From Apostichopus japonicus (Eukaryota > Echinodermata > Holothuroidea > Aspidochirotida > Stichopodidae): DNA of 64,000 nt. The translations under genes and the position numbers were made by a program. Every line of letters begins with the position of its first letter. The stretch's first letter is position 1. Below, one piece after another: positions 23,901 to 35,080 of the stretch. The stretch lies in contig NC_092580.1 of the NCBI RefSeq assembly GCF_037975245.1, positions 34,939,001 to 35,003,000 on the forward strand. Reading direction: 5' to 3'. Below the pieces are notes generated by a model. The model saw nothing but the letters and a program-made list of their open reading frames with translations, was not told the DNA's origin and did no database searches.

Positions 23901-26549
23901 GTAAACGACGATTCTTGAACATATTCTAGTTTGAAATGTTTGAAAAGGAAAGGATTACAGTTTCTATGGACATTTGTGATTATGATGTCACAGATCACAC
24001 ACCTACTGTTACTCATTACTATGCTGCGGTGTATGACTATAAGTTACCTTAGCCATACATAGGAACAAGCTTCTGACATTACAGTGTGACGCAATCTATG
24101 CATTAACTTGAGCACTTTGCTACTTCGCCTTGCCATTTACCAAAACTAAGCTATGACGTTCTTTCCGTGGAACGCCAGCTAACCGTCATTAAACAAACTG
24201 TTCAATACGGCTTATAATTTACTTGAGTCAAATGGTTTGTGTAATACACATAGTAAATTACAAAAGACTCAGGCATTGGATTACAGCTAAGTTAAATAAT
24301 CCCATCTTATAGACATAAAGTTATCAGCAAATCGCATTTACATTTCTACTTTTATTCTTCAGAGTAAGTAGGTCGATCGCTAGCATCGCTTATACGATGA
24401 ATGACGTAATCTCAATCAACTAAAGATAGAAGACTATCGATCGATTGGTTTTAAATATTCGATAAATTTTCTTGACAAAGACTTTCAAATATTTGGCGAA
24501 GGAAAATGGCAATATTCTCGAGGGATGCGCGTCTGCTGAAGCCACATGCTTACCTGACGAGAATTAGTGATACAATGCAAGAAGAAAACGAAGAATCCAG
24601 GCCGTCTGGAAAATCGAATTGGCACATTATTAAAAAATGTGTTTTTTAAAAGGTTACTGGGGTACATATTAACATCATAGGTTCCATGTAATATTAACGA
24701 CGGGTTTTGAGTCGTGGTTGTATAGTCAAACCTTGCGAACGAAGTTATGCAAAGCAACGTTTGGACTGCTTGGCACATACTACGCACATAGAGTGACACG
24801 TTATAAACATGGAATCTTGGCCTATTATATGTTGAACTTTGATTGGTCAGATGACGCAGACGGACACGGACTAACAAAAGTACTCCCGAGATAAAGGTAG
24901 CTGGTTAAGAAGTATTGTACGGTGAATGAGTAAAATATAAAATCGTTGAAAGGCTATTGAAGTCTACTAGCCTAGCTGATACATATAGTCTTACTGCTAC
25001 TCGGCAGGTTGAATTGCCCTCACATGATAGGCGTCTGTTGGTGTACGATGATAAACATGTGCAAACATATAGAGCCATAGTTCGGTACCAAGCTTAGCCT
25101 GACTTATAAACAGTAGAAATTATCACACAAAATTTACCATTATGCACCATGGCGCCTCAAATAACTCAAAATAAATCAGGAATACTAATGATGAGCCTAG
25201 CCAGTGGTCATGCTGTACTCCAATATAGATATATCGAACATTACCCATAACATTCCACTGATGTGCATGAAACTCAAAGGCCTGTAAAATGAAACCAGGT
25301 TGTTTTTGCTAATAAGATCTCTATGTTGCTTAATATGACTCTGAACAGAGTTTAGTTATGGTACAGTAATATTAACTATACAATGTATTTGACCAGTCGG
25401 CAGTCCTGTTACAGTATAAGTTTCACATCTACATTTAGTCATAGTCGTTTTAGTAATTTAACGTATAGCTTGCAAGACTATTTTTTAACATATTCAAGAG
25501 AGAATTTGATGTTTACTTGTTATCTTTAATAGCTTACAGGACTTGTACAAGTATAAGATACATATCTGAGACTTCATAGTACACTACCTGGCCTTCTATT
25601 ATTTCCTGCTTGGCCAAAACGGTCACTTGGACGACATACTTTTCAAATTTCTTTTAATATAAGACTTCTTGAGCCTCTTGACACTGGAGGCAGAGACTAT
25701 AGAAATAAAGAGGTGAGATTATTTGAAGAGGGGGATACTCTTTCGAAGATCAAATATTAGCTTGCAGGGAAATATCTTATTGAAAGAAAAACTTGCATAC
25801 CTTAATATGCCTCTAGAAAGTTAAATTCATTGCAATTTGGAAGGAATTTAAGTGAGAATCTGGAAGAATTTAAATCAATATAACGATCCTTGGGGAGAAC
25901 AAGGGCTTTTGCATGATTTTCATCTCATTGGGTAAAGTCAATTTATCTCATTTAACCTTTGAATACATTTACGCATCATATTGAAGAAGTTAAACAAATA
26001 CTCCATCGGAATACAAGGAATGTCACCCCACCCCCACACCCTACATGCAAACACAATTCCACGTAATAGATGGAGCCCAAATACCAGTACCAATCCCGTA
26101 ATCCCGTGCAAGCGATATAACTAATGGAAAATGGAATACCTTTGGAAAGTAGGAATAACACAGGCAATGTCTCATATGATTCATTGTAAGGGAATTACGT
26201 AGAAAATGACTGATGATTGTGGTACACATTTTAGGTGTATAAGTACACAGAAAGCGCCTCCTGATCCATTCTAATACAAAAATACAAACACGAACAGCCT
26301 ATATGATTTCAGGTGTAAGAGTATAAGTACCCCCCCCCCCCTCCCCTACCTCATGGTAGTTAATATGCAACACATGACTTGGTGATATCACTAATCATCC
26401 TTTGCGAGATGGACACCAGTCTATTGCAGAGTACCAATGTAGATGTAGATGGTACCACAAGGTCAACCAACGACCATAACCCATTAAGATATTCACTGGT
26501 CAGCTGATTCGATTTACAAGGATTGTTAATAGGTAAAATAACTTGGCAG
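20913..26549. other. Unique intergenic DNA
   Basis: Over 5.6 kb without a gene I can support. Open frames of 60-130 codons (for example 24485-24877 and 21429-21782, minus) have no domains. A second G-rich quadruplex candidate lies at about 21701-21728, and a C-run of about 10 at 26331-26341. Confidence 0.45.
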
Positions 26550-26553
26550 TTAT
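26550..26553. repeat. Target-site duplication TTAT, left copy
   Basis: TTAT directly precedes the left LTR and recurs directly after the right LTR (35817-35820). Extending to 5 bp breaks the match (GTTAT against TTATT). Confidence 0.85.
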
Positions 26554-27289
26554 TGTAATATTGTGTCGAGCCCGGCTCCTCCGATAGTGATACTTTATCG
26601 GGACTCGCGATAGAAAGGTACTGGGATATCTTGATGCCGTTTTTATGCTTCTTCAGGAGATGTCTCGAACGGGCGAAAACAATGAGTTCACACAAAAAAC
26701 AATTTGACGAGATAGGATTTGATTATTGATTCGGTATAATTTCTTCTCTGTCGATTCTCTTTACAAATAAAACTAAATTACAATGATTTGACTTGACTTG
26801 ACTCCGTCAATTAAACAATTAGAGGCAGTGATGAACTTTCGGCGGAGTGATAAATTTGCTGATCAAGTGATAAACTTTGCTGACGGAGTGCCAAAACTTT
26901 CGGCCTCCTTTTCCTTTTAAACCTTACTTCCATAAAATCTCACTGCGCATAATCAGTAGACAGCCAATAACCTGACCATCCTGTATTAACTTACGATATA
27001 AAAATAATTGTGCCGGCACTGATCTGCCCTGATTGGTTGGGAGTTTGGAAGTCCATCCCCTTTTCTATGGAAACTTCCATATCACGTGAGAGAACCTTCT
27101 CGAATGTTCCACAGACATAATGGAATCTATTTTGGGAAAAGGCCCTGTACCAAGATTCAATAAGATAGTTAAAAAACTTCTCGTGGGAAAACTGAATCCA
27201 TGACCTAGATAAATACATAAGAGGCCTGTAAGGTGTCTCGATGGAGTGTTTCGGTAACATCAAAGAGATGGTATCACTATTTCATAACA
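26554..27289 (-). repeat. 3' LTR (element orientation), 736 bp
   Basis: It matches 35081-35816 base for base as far as I can read, with TG and CA termini. It contains internal short repeats (TGACT)n near 26790 and GTGATAAA-type words near 26830-26880. A 90-codon frame (26991-27263) is present in both LTRs and is not credible as a gene. Confidence 0.97.
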
Positions 27290-27299
27290 TCCCCCTCAA
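27290..27299 (-). other. Polypurine tract
   Basis: On the minus strand TTGAGGGGGA directly abuts the TGTTATG start of the 3' LTR. This is the expected primer site for plus-strand DNA synthesis. Confidence 0.85.
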
Positions 27300-28558
27300 T
27301 CTTTTAAAATTTTTGGATACTCCAAAATTTTAACATCATACTGCTTTAACTTATCATAATTTCAAGAAGGTAGAGTACTGTAAGCACATTCACTAATTTT
27401 CCTTGACTTTAATAAATGGTCTTCATATATCTCAAAGGTTAACATCTTGGTTACGATTTTCTAAAATGATCATATGGTATATACATTGACACTATTCTCC
27501 ATGAAAATATTTTGTGTACCTCTTCAATATTGATGACATCATATGATGTAATCTAAAAAAAATTTCATTAAGATATCTTAAAGTTACATGACAGCAAAAT
27601 ATGCAGTATCTCTTACAAAATACATTTATGCATTTCATACATTAATAATACATTTATATCAAAAGTGAAATCATGCCGTGAATTGGGGTGAGATCAGAGA
27701 ATACTGGACTTAGTTATCTTTTAACTGAACAGAACACCTTAGCGTTCCATAAAAAAAAAATCGTATTTTACAAAAAGAACCTTAAAATATTACAAACTCA
27801 TTTACAAAACCTCCTCTCTAATGAAGGCATAGTTTCAAAACTGCTTTGAAACCTTGTGAATCATATACATTCACCTCAAGAAAATCAAGAAAATGTGACT
27901 CGATAGCATGGTGACCCTAGGTATGCACTCCGAAATGATCTAGTAAAGTACCAAAGTACTAGATATTCGATACCATAAAAGAGACCCCATAGACTATGAC
28001 ATCAACAAATCTTTCTTCAAATTAACATAATATATACTTAACATCTTGTCTTTTAAATATCATGATGAAATTCACTTTTCCATGAATATTTGAGGAAAAG
28101 AAAATATAGACATAAGTTCCTCAAAACATCTATACTTTCATCTATACTCTCATTTGCTTCGATAACTGTTGCTGTAAGCAAAAGTTGCATATCACCAATG
28201 CTGTCTCTAAATAGCCTTCAGTATATAACATAAATGATGCAATGTAAATATCCTTAAAATACTTCTCAATATATGAAAACCCATGTTGCTAATATTCCGG
28301 ATATGTTCTAATTGCCGGGTAAACGTTTGAACGAATTCATAAGGAGAAATTAGGTATACTCACTACACATTTGTTATAACAGATGAAACTAGGTCACTTG
28401 GTGGTGGTTTTAACAATAAAGCTTATATTATTACACCATACAGTACAATGACTTCCACTTAATAGGTATGCAGGTAATTGCAATGACGCATTCCATTCAT
28501 ACAATCGTGGGTAAAACACCTGTTCATCTGAACTTAAACAATTATGCAGTTATACATA
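27300..28558 (-). other. Non-coding 3' region of the LTR element
   Basis: About 1.26 kb between the pol stop and the polypurine tract. It is AT-rich and holds no open frame of note and no env remnant that I can see. Confidence 0.7.
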
Positions 28559-31500
28559 TTAACCATATAATGTTTGCAACATCCTGCCTGGATTGCCTGT
28601 AATGTTCAATCCCTTTTCATGGAGAAAATTTATTATTTCCTCTGTGTTGGAATATTTTCCTACATTCCACCAAAAATCATGACTCTTAAAGCCTGTTGGA
28701 AAACATGGTGTCTGATAGGTGACCAGAACCTGTAATTCACCCAATTTGTATCGAGCACGTTGGACTTTCATGTCTCCTTGTGGAGCATTTGCAAAAACTT
28801 TCTTTTGCCTTAATATGCTATCTTTCATGGAAGGATATGGAATTGCTAATCCTTCATTATGTGCTCTATTCTCTAAAAAGGATGCAACATTCATTGGCTT
28901 AGTGCTCATAAGACACATGACATGATCTGAAGTTACCCCTGGCAAAATGTTACCAAACTCATCATGAAACTCAATATGTGCATCTTGCATGACATTAACA
29001 TTTTCTGCATTAGAAGTGTTACTACTCAAAACATTTCGCATTCGTGCAAGCTTTTCACTTGATGAACCCTTTGTTTTCAAGACCTGACGCAATTTCTGAA
29101 TGTTGGTGATATTCTTAGTTTCAGAAGATGCTCTTACAAAACATGGTTTAAGCCTGTTATAATTGAATACATCACTAAGAATTTCTCCTTTGAGAGTGGC
29201 CAACAAATAATGAGTCCTATCTAAAACTTGTTGGATCACTAGTGGTCCACACCATTCTGCAGCAATTTTGCGAGAGTTCGCAGTCAAGGAGGAAGACGTT
29301 GGCTTATATAGATAAACTAATTGACCCGTTGAATAAATTGCACCTTTGTCCAGTTTTGCACTTATCTTAACATTTTGAGCATCTTGTTGCTTCTTTTGTA
29401 AGACTAACATTACCCTTGACAAATGATCAAATCGTTTCTTTAACAATGCAGCATATTCTCCATGAGATTGTGATAATCCTGCCATTGGATTGAACGATAA
29501 ATTTGTAAGATTTGGTGGCTTACGTCCAAATGCAAGTTCAAATGGGCTATAGCTACCTAACTGAGGAGAGGAAAATGTGTTATATGCATAGGCTGATGTT
29601 GGGACAAATCGTACCCAATCCGTACCAAACTGATTTAAGTTCACTTTGAGGAAATTTGAAAGAGTCTGAATGTGTCTTTCAACCTGTAAGCTTCCATGAT
29701 TGCTTACACTGATGAACTTTTGTTCAATGCCTAAAGCTTTACTTAAGAGCTCCACTAATTTTCCTGTAAGAGAAGCTGCTGCATCACTTATGATACAAGA
29801 CGGTGGACCAAAAGTTGTGACTACCCTCTGCAATAATGCTTCACATATTGTTTCAGCATCAAGAGTCTTAAGAGAAACACATACAACAAATCTAGTGATC
29901 TCATCACAAACAACCATCAAATGTTTAAATCCTGTAGCCGTTGTGGGCATAGTCTTGAAATCCAGACTAAGTCTGTCAAAAGGACGATAAGAATCAGGAA
30001 TGCGAGCATGATATTGTCTCAATTTGTCCGGTTTCTTACGGAATTCTTGACAACGGAGACATGCCTGAATATAATTACTGATGCGTTGAAACATATTGCG
30101 CAGATAGAAATGCTGTCTAATGGTCAAATATGTACGCATTACACCCTGATGATTACTTAACAAGTCATCATGATATCGAGATATTATTTGTTCTACCATA
30201 GTTTCAGGTACGACTAACTGAAGAGTCATCTTAGCATCATTAGTCTCATGCAAAAATATCCTGAATAACAAACTATTACATAACAAATAATCCTCTGCTT
30301 GAGAACGAACAGTTCTAGCATGCTTAGCATTACTTGGAATAATATCATGTGCAAGAAAATCATAAATTGGTTTGTAGTAAGGACAAGTTTGTTGTTGAAT
30401 TTGCAACTCTTTTACATCAAATGGCAGATCATAGTTTTTGATCAGCTTTCCTTGAATTGCCTTCATGACTTTATTCAATTCCTTTTGCTTTGGAATGTGC
30501 CCTGTAACCAAATGATCAATGTTTGTTATGACTGGCTTCGGCTGAACAAATAATTCTGGTGGTGGTTCTCTGATTACCTCTTGCACTCTATGTCTACTCT
30601 GATCCACTAATCTTGGCTCTGTAGGTTGAGAAACACTTGTAAAATTTGGCACAACTAACACGTCAGGACTATATGTATGTCTATTTTCACTCGGCATAGT
30701 AATAGTAGGCCTTTGACTATATGTTTCTCTCTTATCAGTAGAAACAACTGTTGTAGTCGTCTTTTGTGACTCAGGTTGTGGTCTCTGTGTAACATGATCA
30801 TGTGTTGCCTTAGGAATGGATGTCCTATTAACTCTATTTGTTGATTCTTTGGCTGGGGAATCCTGCATGGACTCCTTTGTGACTTTATTCGGAAATAAAT
30901 CTGGAACTTTGACTCCCATTGACCTTGCCATTGACCTTGTCATGATTGGATTAAATGTCTCCTTAGGTGGAGTTGAAAAATCCTCACCAGAATTGACCTC
31001 TTGAGCAACCTGATCTATTTCAGAGTGAAATTCCTGTGGTGCTCTAGACAAATAATCTGCCAAAACCAATTCTGAGCCCTTTTTGTAACCAACCTGAAAT
31101 GTATATTCTGACAACTTGAACAGAAGTTTACGTAAGCGTGAAGTTGCTGGTTCTTGTTTCGATTTAAACAATTCAACAATGGCAGAGTGATCAACATATG
31201 CCTCAAATTCTACATTTTGCAATAAATGTTTGAATGCTGTCACATTAATAAATAGACCCATCATTTCTAATTCAGTGACACTATACCTCTGACATGCTGG
31301 TGGTAATATCTTAGAGTAATATGCAATAATATTCTCTTTGCCATTAACTCTTTGGGTCAAGTATGATCCTGTTGCTACTCGTGATGTGTCGCTATATAAT
31401 ACAAAACGACCATATTTCTGTGGCATATGCAATATAGGTGGATTACACAACAACTCTTTAATACTTTGAAATGCACACTGATGTTCCTCTGTCCATTTAA

Positions 31501-33490
31501 ATACCTTTCTTTTACGACTCAAATGATGTAATGGTCTCAATAGTGCTTGAATATTTGGGAAAAATGAAGCCACATAATTAACTGCACCTACAAATCGTCT
31601 TACTGACTTAACATTGTGTGGTTTCGGTGTGTTCCTGATTGCTGCACATCTGTCATGCAAAGGTTGGATACAAGCCTCACCTTCTGGGGTTATTGAGAGC
31701 AAATGTCCCATATATCGGACTGAATTTTGAAAAATGCTACACTTTTTCGGAGAGATTTTCAATCCGTTGTCCATTAAAACCTTAAAAATTGCCTGTAGGT
31801 GTTGTTTGTGCGATTGTTTGTCTGCACTGTACACAATAATATCGTCATGATGAGCAATACAGAACTTATTTGAATTTGGGATCGTTGCCAAAATATCATT
31901 AATTTGCGACTGAAAGATCGCTGGAGATAAATTCAATCCCTGTGGTAAGCGTTTATAATAATAATGCTTTCCTCCATGAAATGAAGCAATACCTGTATAT
32001 TGTTGTGCATGAACACTAAGTGGCAGACAGAAGAAAGCAGACTTTAAATCAAGAACACCTAAAATTTTGGCTCCAGAGTACCCTATGGTACGGATAGTCT
32101 CATTCAGTAATGGAAATGGGTGATTGAGACGTTTTATCCTACTGTTCAAGTAGCGAAAATCTGTGACAACCCTTTTGTCTTTTGTTCCCTTCTTTGGAAT
32201 GAGGAAAACCGGTGAGGTATAAGACTGATGTCCTACCGCTAAGATTCCTAATCGCACTAATTTGTCAAGCTCACTGGCGACAATGACTTTGTCCTCATCT
32301 GAAAGTCTATAGGGACGTATGTAAAATGGCTCATCATTAGTAAGCGTAATATCAGCCTCATAATTTGGACAGTGAGATAATTCACCATAAAGAGAAAATG
32401 CATCTCTATGTGAGTCTAGAAATTCATAAATGCTTTCTGTTTCTGAGGCATCTAGAATACTTTGTTCCAAATTAATGTTTTCTCTCATGATTTCCTGTTC
32501 GGATTTGGAAACCAGGGGATCATCGGCTGTCAAATGTGGATATCGATGTAAATTATATTGTGTAATTTCATCACGATTCTCTTTAGAGTTTGAATTGGTT
32601 CGAAAAAGAGACGGTTTTTCGATGTCTCTCATGACGTTTAGAAAATCTAGAGAATCAGTAGGTATGTCTTCTGTGACCGTAATGATATCTGCTAAATCTA
32701 AATGAGCCACTGTGCGAGAAGGATTCAGACAAAATTTCTGGTTACCCATGTTCCTTAGTAGAATCTTTGTTCTACCTTTATGCATTTTCACTAACATTCG
32801 TGAAGGACACATACGAGATATTAAAGGAAACGGTTTAATAACCATATCTGCATTTCGTGCATATAGTGGGAGACGTCCCTGTACAGTAATGTATCTTTGC
32901 TGACCTGGGTAAATAACAAATCTCTGCACTGGCCTAAGGAAAACTTTGGCTTGTTTAATTCTAAAACAGTTTGTGGTAAAGTCCAAAGATCCATTCAATT
33001 CCTTCAGAGTTTGACTACCTAATATTAAGTCAATACCTGTCAGGTTTGCAGCAATTAAAGCAGAAAGCTGAAATTCATGACCCTGAATTTTGACCTGAAA
33101 TGTTATCGTGCTATACGCATGAATAAACTGACCATTACCCAACTTTAGGTTTACTACATCAACTGAGACTGGTTGTATAGAGGATAAATATTTTGAATTT
33201 TGCACTGTAGAAGAAGAAATGATAGAGCGTGTCGCTCCACTATCAAACAACAATGAAATTCCTTTACCATCATGTAAAGTACCTCTTACAAAATTACGTG
33301 TGTCCAGTTGAATATCCACATTACGGTCGTTCCCTGAATATCTAGAACTAGGAATATTACTATTCTTCCAAATATTATTTGCTTTTCGTTTCGATCTTCC
33401 CTTACTTGGTACTTTGTCTGGAGTCACTGTATGATGAGTGCAATCATAAGTGCTCCCTAATGAAAATTCTGTGTTGGTACTCTGTTTACG
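28559..33490 (-). CDS. pol: Pol polyprotein: protease, RT, RNase H, integrase
   Basis: The frame is open from just after a stop at 33493-33491 to the stop at 28559-28561. It has no credible ATG at its head (position 33427 is GTG), so it is probably made by frameshifting from gag. Residues below are numbered from that GTG. The protease motif is LLFDSGATRS (DSG 62-64). RT catalytic Asps are 460 (LDLKSAF) and 528-529, with HHDD where YxDD is usual. RNase H begins at D680 (LYSDTS) and ends near ADYLSR. The integrase zinc finger is H1086, H1093, C1123, C1126, and its core is D1156, D1215, E1250 (34 residues between the last two). A GPY/F-like module (EWCGPLV...NRLKPCF) lies near 1390-1428. About 190 further residues follow, including a W-rich GFKSHDFWWNVGKY near the end, that I do not recognise. 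No stop or frameshift interrupts it. Confidence 0.95.
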   Translation of the reverse strand, partial: RKQSTNTEFSLGSTYDCTHHTVTPDKVPSKGRSKRKANNIWKNSNIPSSRYSGNDRNVDIQLDTRNFVRGTLHDGKGISLLFDSGATRSIISSSTVQNSKYLSSIQPVSVDVVNLKLGNGQFIHAYSTITFQVKIQGHEFQLSALIAANLTGIDLILGSQTLKELNGSLDFTTNCFRIKQAKVFLRPVQRFVIYPGQQRYITVQGRLPLYARNADMVIKPFPLISRMCPSRMLVKMHKGRTKILLRNMGNQKFCLNPSRTVAHLDLADIITVTEDIPTDSLDFLNVMRDIEKPSLFRTNSNSKENRDEITQYNLHRYPHLTADDPLVSKSEQEIMRENINLEQSILDASETESIYEFLDSHRDAFSLYGELSHCPNYEADITLTNDEPFYIRPYRLSDEDKVIVASELDKLVRLGILAVGHQSYTSPVFLIPKKGTKDKRVVTDFRYLNSRIKRLNHPFPLLNETIRTIGYSGAKILGVLDLKSAFFCLPLSVHAQQYTGIASFHGGKHYYYKRLPQGLNLSPAIFQSQINDILATIPNSNKFCIAHHDDIIVYSADKQSHKQHLQAIFKVLMDNGLKISPKKCSIFQNSVRYMGHLLSITPEGEACIQPLHDRCAAIRNTPKPHNVKSVRRFVGAVNYVASFFPNIQALLRPLHHLSRKRKVFKWTEEHQCAFQSIKELLCNPPILHMPQKYGRFVLYSDTSRVATGSYLTQRVNGKENIIAYYSKILPPACQRYSVTELEMMGLFINVTAFKHLLQNVEFEAYVDHSAIVELFKSKQEPATSRLRKLLFKLSEYTFQVGYKKGSELVLADYLSRAPQEFHSEIDQVAQEVNSGEDFSTPPKETFNPIMTRSMARSMGVKVPDLFPNKVTKESMQDSPAKESTNRVNRTSIPKATHDHVTQRPQPESQKTTTTVVSTDKRETYSQRPTITMPSENRHTYSPDVLVVPNFTSVSQPTEPRLVDQSRHRVQEVIREPPPELFVQPKPVITNIDHLVTGHIPKQKELNKVMKAIQGKLIKNYDLPFDVKELQIQQQTCPYYKPIYDFLAHDIIPSNAKHARTVRSQAEDYLLCNSLLFRIFLHETNDAKMTLQLVVPETMVEQIISRYHDDLLSNHQGVMRTYLTIRQHFYLRNMFQRISNYIQACLRCQEFRKKPDKLRQYHARIPDSYRPFDRLSLDFKTMPTTATGFKHLMVVCDEITRFVVCVSLKTLDAETICEALLQRVVTTFGPPSCIISDAAASLTGKLVELLSKALGIEQKFISVSNHGSLQVERHIQTLSNFLKVNLNQFGTDWVRFVPTSAYAYNTFSSPQLGSYSPFELAFGRKPPNLTNLSFNPMAGLSQSHGEYAALLKKRFDHLSRVMLVLQKKQQDAQNVKISAKLDKGAIYSTGQLVYLYKPTSSSLTANSRKIAAEWCGPLVIQQVLDRTHYLLATLKGEILSDVFNYNRLKPCFVRASSETKNITNIQKLRQVLKTKGSSSEKLARMRNVLSSNTSNAENVNVMQDAHIEFHDEFGNILPGVTSDHVMCLMSTKPMNVASFLENRAHNEGLAIPYPSMKDSILRQKKVFANAPQGDMKVQRARYKLGELQVLVTYQTPCFPTGFKSHDFWWNVGKYSNTEEIINFLHEKGLNITGNPGRMLQTLYG

Positions 33491-34413
33491 TTAGCCTCTA
33501 TTTCATGGCTTAGGCGAATTTGACAATATCGTGCAAAATGACCTCGATTTTGGCAGTAGTAACATGTGATTGAAGGATTAAAATATGGTAACCTTCTCCT
33601 GTGATCATTACGACCTGTCCTAGGACCACGAGAATCACGAGAACTATATCTTTGCCTCATATCTTTAGGATTGTCTTGCGATTCCGACCTACGTGACTGA
33701 TCAAACTTGGTCTCTAATTCCTGAATTTCATTACACAACTCTTGTATCTCAGAAGCTGCAGAAATAGTAGGAGTCTGAACAGAAGATGCTTTGTCGTGCA
33801 TTGCCATAAATAGTTCGGAAGAAGCTGGGGGTTGACTTTCTATTTGTAAGTCAAAATAACATTGCACTTTCATGACCAAATCTGCTATTGTTGCTTGTGG
33901 TGATGCAGACATTAACACTGCTGAGCGGCATTGCAAAGGCAGGGTCGAGATCAATTTATCTCTAATTTGGTCCTCGCCATAATTTAATTGTGCTGCAGCT
34001 TTTGAAATTTTGGCCAAATGAGCTTGAGCTGTATCACCTGGCGTATAGCTTAATGCATGAAATGCCTGTGATTTAGCGTAGGAAGAAGTGCCTGGACTGA
34101 AACGAGCAAGGAATTGCTTGCGCAGATCAGCAATAGTTGAAAAATTTTTGTTCTCAATCCAGAGTCTGGCTTGGCCTTTAAGTGTTCGCTTAAATATGCG
34201 ACATATTTCATTAAATTCTTCCGCTACAGCCTCAGGGGTGGTTTGGGACGGCAATTTATGCACCTCTAAATAATCTTCAAATCCCAAATAATGAGCTTCG
34301 GCTAAATCTGCATCAATTACATCGCCCTGAAATCGTGATGGCAAAAAATCAGTGGGCCTATGTTTCTGCATAACATTAACAGAGGTCGAAGTTTCCTGTT
34401 CACTGACGGACAT
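33457..34413 (-). CDS. gag: Gag polyprotein with CCHC zinc knuckle
   Basis: It is 318 codons long, from ATG 34413-34411 to TAG 33459-33457. The middle (LNYGEDQIRDKLISTLPLQC) has the look of a gypsy capsid domain. A basic, arginine-rich stretch leads to one zinc knuckle C284-x2-C287-x4-H292-x4-C297 (CYYCQNRGHFARYC), which packages RNA. Gag would form the virus-like particle in which reverse transcription happens. The gag stop lies inside the pol open frame (overlap 33457-33490), with pol in the -1 frame. The last gag codons contain a TTTT run just before the stop, a plausible slip site. Confidence 0.93.
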   Translation of the reverse strand: MSVSEQETSTSVNVMQKHRPTDFLPSRFQGDVIDADLAEAHYLGFEDYLEVHKLPSQTTPEAVAEEFNEICRIFKRTLKGQARLWIENKNFSTIADLRKQFLARFSPGTSSYAKSQAFHALSYTPGDTAQAHLAKISKAAAQLNYGEDQIRDKLISTLPLQCRSAVLMSASPQATIADLVMKVQCYFDLQIESQPPASSELFMAMHDKASSVQTPTISAASEIQELCNEIQELETKFDQSRRSESQDNPKDMRQRYSSRDSRGPRTGRNDHRRRLPYFNPSITCYYCQNRGHFARYCQIRLSHEIEANVNRVPTQNFH

Positions 34414-35063
34414 AATGCCGAATACAATTAGGCTAATTATGAGTATACAACATGAGCCTATACTTAATTGAACACACTATCGACCGCAATTAAATACAAA
34501 TAACAAATATGCAATACATGGACACGATTAAAATAACTTATCGGTACACTCTGATCTCAAATAGGGGTTGGGATACAAATTGGCATGATTTCACTCACCC
34601 TTAAGTTTAACTAAGAACTGGTAGTGGAACTGCAAACGATGATTGAAGTCCCTCGGTTAGCAGTAGTAGTAGTAGGTAGGTAGTAGCAGTAGCAGGTGGG
34701 CCTACATCTCGTAAGAACTTCAGATTCTTTCGCCGTTAACATCGGGTCGAGTCTAGATTTGATCGCGAAAATGTTCAGTTCTGATGTTTAGAGCTGTAGT
34801 ATTCTACGTACTAGTTGCGCGAATGTTCAAACGCGAACTGCATGCTGGGTTGATTAACGTTAGTGTACAGATCAGTGGTTCCGGTGTACAGACTTAGGCC
34901 AGTATAGGCTGACTTCCCTCGTAGAGTGTGTATGTTAGGCAAGGTCGTGAACATACGTTGTGTTCCTCGTTAGGTCTTCGGGCCAAAAAAATCCTTCTGT
35001 TCGTTATTGATCGTAACGAACGAAAGTTGTGAAAGTTCCGTTACCGTTTTGTTCCTGAAGAAA
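34414..35063 (-). other. 5' leader of the LTR element
   Basis: About 650 bp between primer-binding site and gag. It contains a trinucleotide-like stretch (AGTAGTAGTAGGTAGGTAGT) at about 34663-34690 and a donor-like GGGTGAGTG near 34596-34604. No domain-bearing frame is present. Confidence 0.6.
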
Positions 35064-35080
35064 GCAACCGATCTCCACCA
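35064..35080 (-). other. Primer-binding site
   Basis: On the minus strand TGGTGGAGATCGGTTGC directly follows the 5' LTR. TGG is the complement of a tRNA 3' CCA, as expected. I cannot name the tRNA: the 3' end it implies (ATCTCCACCA) is not one of the common retroelement primers I know. Confidence 0.75.

Noticed and set aside
24485-24877. 130-codon minus-strand frame
   Set aside because: No domain, low-complexity-free but random-looking composition and no splice signals in place.
26991-27263. 90-codon frame in both LTRs
   Set aside because: It lies inside the LTR and shows no domain; its conservation only reflects LTR identity.
27300-28558. Possible env gene of the LTR element
   Set aside because: No open frame of useful length between pol and the polypurine tract.
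33425-33427. GTG as pol start codon
   Set aside because: Nuclear genes of animals start at ATG; the frame is open upstream into gag, so frameshifting is more likely.
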